Position numbers and translations under genes: made by a program
Shown: positions 57,603-64,000 of the stretch, one piece after another
Layout of the letters: each line of letters opens with the position of its first letter
Position numbering within the stretch: the stretch's first letter is position 1
Assembly: GCA_030272585.1 (NCBI GenBank)
Contig: BSYQ01000009.1
Coordinates: 2,666,001-2,730,000, forward strand
Length of the DNA stretch: 64,000 nucleotides
DNA from: Bryopsis sp. KO-2023
Taxonomy: Eukaryota; Chlorophyta; Ulvophyceae; Bryopsidales; Bryopsidaceae
Direction of reading: 5' to 3'
Notes under the pieces: generated by a model
The model's input: only the letters and a program-made list of their open reading frames with translations
Told to the model about the DNA's origin: nothing
Databases searched by the model: none

Positions 57603-60600
57603 TCAAGTCAAATCGACCTCGTCCCTTCTTGGGAAGATGAGGCCATCCGGTTGGCCGATTCCATCCAGAACTGTGGGGACATCTTCCCCCAGCAATTCAA
57701 GTCTCCGAGACAGCCGATTGACTTTTTCATGCTCCAATCCTAGGCAAACCAACAAGTCCTCTGTGCTCTCCATGGCTTCTCGCTGAGCCTCTTCTCTGGC
57801 TGCTTGAATGGCTTCCGAGAAATCATGGCCAGCCGGGGCGGAAGCCTGTCGTTGAGTCTCCAGCTCTTGCACCTTGTTTACAGCCACAGCAACCCCAGCA
57901 TTAGGGGTGGAGTGCAATGGGGAAATAACGAGCATAAATAACGAGCTCTTTAGCAAAACTCAACACAGAAAAACTGATTCTGCACCCCCAAAGAAGTCCA
58001 TTGCTGTGAAAAGAAGAAAGACTTAAACAACAGAAGGGCATCCCCCCCCAGCTTGTGCTTTGACCGACCCAAGCACAGGCCCAACATGAACCCTGCATAC
58101 CTGGTTTCCTAGATGAGCAGCATGGTCCTCCAGTTGCTTGTACGCAATTTGATATTCCCTTTCTGCATTCTCTTTTTGACTGGCCATAGCTTTGCATTCC
58201 TGCTCAAAACGGGCTGCCAACTCTTGGACGTCCCTGTGAGCTCTGGAGAGGTCCGTTAGCTCGGTGTTCAGTGAAGCTGCAGCAGCTTCAGCTTGCGAAG
58301 CTCTGGCCTCCACAGCAGCGATCGTAGCTGAGGATGATACATTGGCTGATTTTTCCCCTTGAAAAAAAACCCAACCCAAAACGTCAGAATGGAAAGACCA
58401 GATTCGAGTATTGTGGGGGTTGCAAGGCGAAAACGTCGAGCGAGACAATGATATGGGGAAGTAAAAAGTTGAACGAAGCAAATCACACCCACCTGCTATC
58501 GATTTGTCCAGCTCGAAACGAAGGTTTGCATTCTCGTGTCTGAGCCTCTCCACCTCTGAACGAAGGGCATGCAACTCTTCCAGCTCGGCTCCACCCCCAT
58601 TTGACACGGGTGTCATTCCTTGAGGGTGTGTATACATATCAGGGGTGTGCCGCCCAACAGCGGTCTGACCGAATTGTCCAGCCTCTGTTACATCATTTCC
58701 ATAATGAGGTTCGAGTTGGGCTCCATCTGAAAACGCCTGGCTTGGGTGGGGGACCTGGCCAGACTCGCCCACAGAGATTGGAGTCGGTGCAAGGTGAGTG
58801 GTGGGATCGGGAGCCCCTCCAGCGACAGGTGAAGGCTCGGATCTAGCTGACACTGAATCACCCAAAAGAAAATGTTGAAAATGCTAAAGGCCCATAAAAA
58901 AACTGAGGTTGGTGCACATCAATACGGGGGGGCAAGGGATCTAGAGAGTGCCTGTAGTGCTTACTTTCTTACGAAAAGCATCCAGGTAGGGTATTTGTTG
59001 ATAACCAGACTCTTGACAGCAAAGTGATATGCCTCCTCACATGCATAAATATATGTACCCCCCCAAACAAAAATGATAATTAGAAAGAAAAAAAAAACTT
59101 CACTGTTCCAATATCAGCTTGGTACACCCAATTCCACGGTAGACAGGGAGTTCAATTTCAACACTTTTTTTGGAAGGGGAAAAAAATATTTAACACACGT
59201 TTCCTCATCACATCCATGCATGAGAAATTGTTTTCTATGAAGATGCACCGATCAGTTTCCGTAAGGACAAAGGAGCACCTTGCTCTGAGGCAACCACCTC
59301 TGGGGAATTCGTTCTCGCCGCCTGCCCAGCATCGCCGAGGGGGGCAGAACCAGCTTCAGGGTGCTGTTGTTCCAAGGGTGGGGTCTGCCTTCGCCCATTG
59401 GAGAGGTAGCCATGAATTTCAGGGACGATCTGGTGGCAATACTGGAGGAACTCCAGGTCGAGGGGGTTGGTGTCGCTTGCAGAATGCGGCCCAGGGGAGT
59501 TGGCGATTTGGGAGAATGCTGGGGTCATAGGAAAAGCTTCCAATGCTTGGAAGTAGAGTTGAAATCCGATGGAAGTGGAAATGAGGTCGGCAATGAAATC
59601 CCTCATGGGCTCCCAAGGCCCGCTCCCTGCCAACACATCATATGTTCTTGACAAAAAGTTATGGAAATTAAGCAACAAAGATTAGTAACCACTGAAACAG
59701 AAAAATATAAGAATAAAGAAAGCAAGCATTGTTTTCTTTCTTTCATTTCCATGCTGGCCCCTGCTTTTTTTTAGTTTCATAAACCCAAGAACATGTGTTG
59801 CAAGTTGGAGGTCTCTACCGGGCCGATCACTGAGTTACCTTTGAAAAAAAAAGCCAAATTTTTGTTCATTTTGAAAAACCATTTCTTTCAATCAAACAAA
59901 GAACTCCTTCAGTTCACTTTAAAAAGAAACCGGTTCTTTTTTTTTTCCTCCTCACCACCATCGATTCCAGGCCGCTCTGTCGCAACCAAACACACCCCCA
60001 AAAGCAAGGCAGTCAGACTGACGACGGTTTGATCTTGCTGTCCCAGGCCCCCGGTCAAAACTCCAACCAACAGGGACATCTGGTGCTGGGGTTCCAGCAA
60101 CGCCTGGGCAGCTGGGGGAAACACGTCAACCCATGCAATCAAAAGCCTCAACAGAGAAGCAGAGGTCACCCATGAAGAACCATACTGCAAGCAGTGCGTC
60201 AACAGCTCCATGCACCTGGCCAAGACACATCCAATCAAAATCGGTGCACCCCTGCCTAAAAATCTCATTCTTCAGAAAAACTGGCAGTTTATTTCACCTG
60301 GGAAACCCATTTCCCCCCAAAAAAACTCCCTTACCAATTTAACAAGTACTCCTGCCTGGTGTCCCCAACAACTTGAACCACAGTGGCGAGCCCTCTGTGC
60401 TTGATATCCACGTTGCCTCCTTCGAACAAATATCGCAGCACCCTTGCTGCTCTGGACCCCACCGGGGACCCCTCGACACACGACCCCAAAGCTCTGATCA
60501 CCTCGGAGCCGAAGCTGGGCTCCGGCAAACCCACTTGCAGCGTCGCCAGGTGTTCGACCTGGCCTTGGGGATTGTTCCAGAAGAACGATTGAAGGAGGTA

Positions 60601-63600
60601 GTCTGCGGCTCCGTATTCATCGGCATCCATGGTGGAAAGAGCAGTTTGCAATGTGGCCTACAGAAGGGGGGCAAATAAAATGCTGGTGGCGTTCTCTTTG
60701 GACATTTTCCCTTAACCGAAAAAAAGCACCTCACTCCCAACGTGCAGAACCAACCAATTATCGATGGGAGAAATTCTCATTTCGTGGGATGGACCTGGTG
60801 CTGCTGGCCTACCTGAATCAAACCGGTCATGGCTCCATTCACAGGAAGCTGCGACTGTTGGATGGCCATTCGATTCTTGCTGTTCCCTAGAATGGCAAAG
60901 CCCAGGCACCTCAACGCACCGGACCTCACTGAGGCATCCGAAACACCCCCTTCATGTAGAGCCAGCCGTGGCAAAATCGACAGCACCCCAAAGGAAGCCA
61001 GTGCTTCTTGGTTGGTCAGGTAACACTCGACCAGAGTGGAATCGGAGCTGTCACTTGGTGGAGATGCCTACGAAAGCAAATATAATAACTTATATAATAA
61101 ACTACCTCCTGGAATCTGTTCTTTTTTTCATGGGTGTTTTGCATCACCGGACCATCTAGATTAGGAAGGAAACAACAGCAAAGCTACGAAATTTTTTGGG
61201 GGGAAAAATCAAAATTTTCCAGAGCTGTTCTTACTCTTTATACCAATGGAACGGCAGCCACCTGAGCTGTTCATTCTAAACAGTTTTTTGGGTCGAGTGC
61301 ATGTTCAAATTTTCCTACCAGCAAAGTTAGCGTTTCCAATACTGCCTTCAGGTTTCCAGCATTGTGCTCTTGCAATGGGGCACCCCCCGAAAACCCATCA
61401 GAACCAGTTTCAAAAGGCTTCAAAAGATCCAGGAGTTGCGAAACGAAACCGGTTTCCCTGCAGGAGTATTACTATTTTTTAAAATCAAACGAGCACAAAC
61501 ACATATATTTATGCATAAACCTGAAGCGTGGGGAAAAAATGAGTGTTTTCACGTCTCGGAATGTGTTGCTTGGTTGGTTTTTGTGGGGAGGCCAGTAGCA
61601 AATCAAATATGACAACGCAAACAAAATATAGATTCTATTCTCCTTTCCGCTTCGACTTCTTTGATTCCCTTTTCAAGAAAAAATAACACAAATAGACCCT
61701 TTTCTATGGTTCAATTTTTTCGCAATTTTTGATGTGAAAAGCGATGCTGGCTTTGTTCCCCAATGACCAACAAAAGAAATTGAACAAAACAGAGCAAAAT
61801 CGCGAGGATACCTGAACAGTTTCTGATTGTGGGGGTTTCCTCGGATCAAGTTGTTCACCAATTGCAGGCAATCCAAAACGACGATCCCTCCATCGCAGCC
61901 ACCCTCTTCCCCAATGATGTTAAAAAGACGTTCAAAAGCTCCCTGCATTTCATACATTTCGAAATTTGCTACTTTCCATGAAACACACACACACATCCAG
62001 GACAGACATTAATGAAACGGAAAAATTTGCAATACAGGAAAAAAAACTGCTGCAAAGTGGCACCTCGAATGCAGCGATTTTCTGGATTTCTCCGTTTTGC
62101 CTGGTCAATGCAGCCAACAGCAACAGAACTTCATTCCGGATGGCCTCCCTTTCTTTCAGCAGATCCATCAGATGCACGACACCCAGGGGGCTCCCCAGGA
62201 TGGCCTCTTGCAGCTTGAAAATGCTGGTGTTGAGCAAGCAGGTCAGCAATTGCACGGAATGGTACCGAACGTAAAAATCATTCACGCCGATGGGTTCGTC
62301 CTCCAGCAGTGAAAGCACCACCGACAGGTTTTCTGGTTTTTGAGTGAAAAGCTCGCAATTAATCACCCCTGCTGAAGCCTTTTTCCCGAAAAAAGGAAAA
62401 CACAAAGATGGCGAACAGAAACGGGACAGTCAGATCCATATTTTCCCACAAAAATATGCCAAAAATCATTGTTGTCCCAGTGAAACTCATCAAAATCGCC
62501 CGGCATTTTTACAAGAGGTGTTCAAGAATATAATCGACTTGACATTTATTTTTGAGTAAATGGATGGGTATAGCGAATGCAGCGGGAGCCCACCTCTTGA
62601 TTTCTTGCATCTTTTTCATTTTCTGGCACCGAAAACGCTGCGAGCAGCACTTCCAGGGCTCCATTGATCATTTCTACATCTTCCCTAGAATTAAAAAGGA
62701 TTTCGCAAAGAACCGACAATCCTTTCGACCCGATGCCAAGCTGGGCCTGTCCATAGGGTTCAACACACAAATTCCTTATATTCGGTCTCAAAATTCCATT
62801 TGCTGTTCAATGTTCAGCTTATGAACAAAGAAGATTTTATCCCATTTTAATTTTGGATACAAATTTATCAAGGCATGGCGGTGTGGATTGTGCAATTTCT
62901 GAAACTTGGAACAGGCCATATACACCCCTAGAAAAAAAAAACAAGAGGAAAGATCGCTTTTCCACTAGCATCCACACATGACTGCACTGATTTCAAGGAG
63001 TTTTTAACCCCCCCCCCAAAAAAAAAAAGGCAAAAACAAACATCCGCCTCAGTTTCGTTAAAAAACAAACCCACCCAGTACTAATCGAGGTTCCTGTAAA
63101 AATACCATCAGAATCAAATCATGAATTTGATTGTGTAATTGTTTTGGTTACTGCTGCAGCACGTTTGCCCACCATTCTCGGGAAAAACAGGAATTGCACA
63201 TTTTATTGAGTATCCAATATTTCAGATCAGAAAAAGAAATCAACTCGTTCTCGCCCAGTTCAGTTTTTGGTTTGGGCCTAACCAATTAGAAGCTTCTCCC
63301 AAGCTACACACACATATATACATACATATATAAAATCTTTTTTTGTCGACTTACCTTTGGATTGTCTTGCAGCAAGTCCCTGAGTTCCCCGACCGCGGCT
63401 CGCTTATCTTCATTAAGTGTGCTTTCCAAAATTCGATGCACGATGGCCTCAACTTCCGCTGATACAGCGTCGTCTCGATTCACAGCGACGCCTTGGGCAA
63501 CATATCCAAGTCAAGATTCCTCCAACAAAAACCGAGGCCCCGACCAAAGCGACGAGGGACGTATTTCAGCGAGGCTTTTTTTTTTTCTTGTTGTTGGTTT

Positions 63601-63667
63601 GGAGAATACCTTCGACGGCTTTGAGCACACCCCCGACGCCTTTCGCAACTTTTCCCAGATAGTTCAT
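57603..63667 (-). CDS. USO1: USO1/p115 general vesicle transport factor
   Basis: USO1/p115 is a golgin-like tether that links COPI/COPII vesicles to Golgi membranes and promotes SNARE assembly. Thirteen exons agree in phase: 63610-63667, 63355-63491, 62594-62746, 62064-62378, 61812-61942, 61319-61457, 60813-61067, 60335-60657, 59956-60251, 59279-59626, 58493-58852, 58101-58345 and 57603-57872. They give 1009 residues, close to animal p115. The N-terminal ~650 residues are the armadillo head (FTQKPENLSVVLSLLEDEP, GEIQKIAAFEGAFERLFNII, EEGGCDGGIVVLDCLQLVNN). A Pro/Gly-rich linker (VAGGAPDPTTHLAPTPISVG) follows, then coiled coil (EELHALRSEVERLRHENANL). The end STEDLLVCLGLEHEKVNRL is the p115 C-terminal motif. 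It is the most complete large model in the window. Confidence 0.96.
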
Positions 63668-64000
63668 TGGGTGAGAACTGAGCAACACGAAATGGCGTCG
63701 GAAAAGCATGATGAACGTTGTCTGACTGGGGAGGAGTGAGAAAGAGTGAGAAAGTCGGACGTCGACCTCTTGATCTTTGTTGAAAAAATCTTTTTCCGAC
63801 ACTGGAGCTTCAAAATTTCTTTCAGACGCCCTTCAGCTCGGATCGGAAAATCGAAAAGAGGAAGGATACCAGCGGGAGCTTTGGGCTCGACATCAAACGG
63901 TTAGACGTCAAAGTCGTCAGAGAGGTGCATGCATCCCGTAACCAACACATCCCCTGATGACATGTTGGGCGTTGGGGGATACCCGGATTGGTCTTTAAAA
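63668..64000. other. Upstream region of USO1 to window end
   Basis: The stretch holds the USO1 promoter and 5' leader. No plus-strand gene start is supported before the window ends. Confidence 0.4.

Overview
The window is nuclear DNA of an intron-dense eukaryote, most likely a unicellular protist or alga. Genes sit about 3-4 kb apart and are cut by GT-AG introns of roughly 40-800 nt. The introns are full of long T, A, G and C runs. I solved most models by matching reading phase across every exon junction. There are no operons, ribosome binding sites, CRISPR arrays, rRNA genes or tRNA genes that I can support. I cannot name the lineage. A thioredoxin-like [2Fe-2S] ferredoxin fused to TPRs and a RAP-like organelle RNA protein hint at a plastid-bearing or secondarily evolved lineage, but that is inference.

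Layout, left to right: VPS29 (retromer, minus, cut by the left edge) and an alternative NADH dehydrogenase (plus) diverge from one short promoter interval. A gene-poor stretch with an LTR-like segment and a 48-bp minisatellite follows (5-8.9 kb), then the 3' exons of an unknown gene (8.9-10 kb). Next come a 5'-nucleotidase-type metallophosphoesterase (11.2-13.8 kb), a 12-exon secreted protein of unknown family (15.4-18.5 kb, minus), a 3-methyladenine DNA glycosylase (minus), a HPR/RAP-like organelle protein (plus), the TPR-ferredoxin (minus), an F-box/LRR protein (plus) and an MFSD6-like transporter carrying a one-base frameshift (minus). An intronless divergent pair of membrane proteins follows (35.9-37.6 kb), then a class IV-like histone deacetylase (minus) and a 955-residue BIRC6-type ubiquitin-conjugating enzyme with extra E2-like folds (plus).

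The right third is different. It holds a solitary C-terminal helicase lobe of a SMARCAL1-like SNF2 protein with an internal deletion, two palindromic MITE-like elements, an 18-copy satellite of about 148 bp ending in a C-rich tract, exons on opposite strands at 55-57 kb, and a complete USO1/p115 vesicle tether (minus, 13 exons, 1009 residues).

The genes are general housekeeping functions: endosome and Golgi traffic (VPS29, USO1), respiration (NDH-2), DNA repair (glycosylase, helicase remnant), chromatin (HDAC), protein turnover (E2, F-box) and organelle RNA or Fe-S chemistry. They do not form one pathway. Several neighbours are head-to-head with about 260-460 bp between start codons, suggesting shared promoters.
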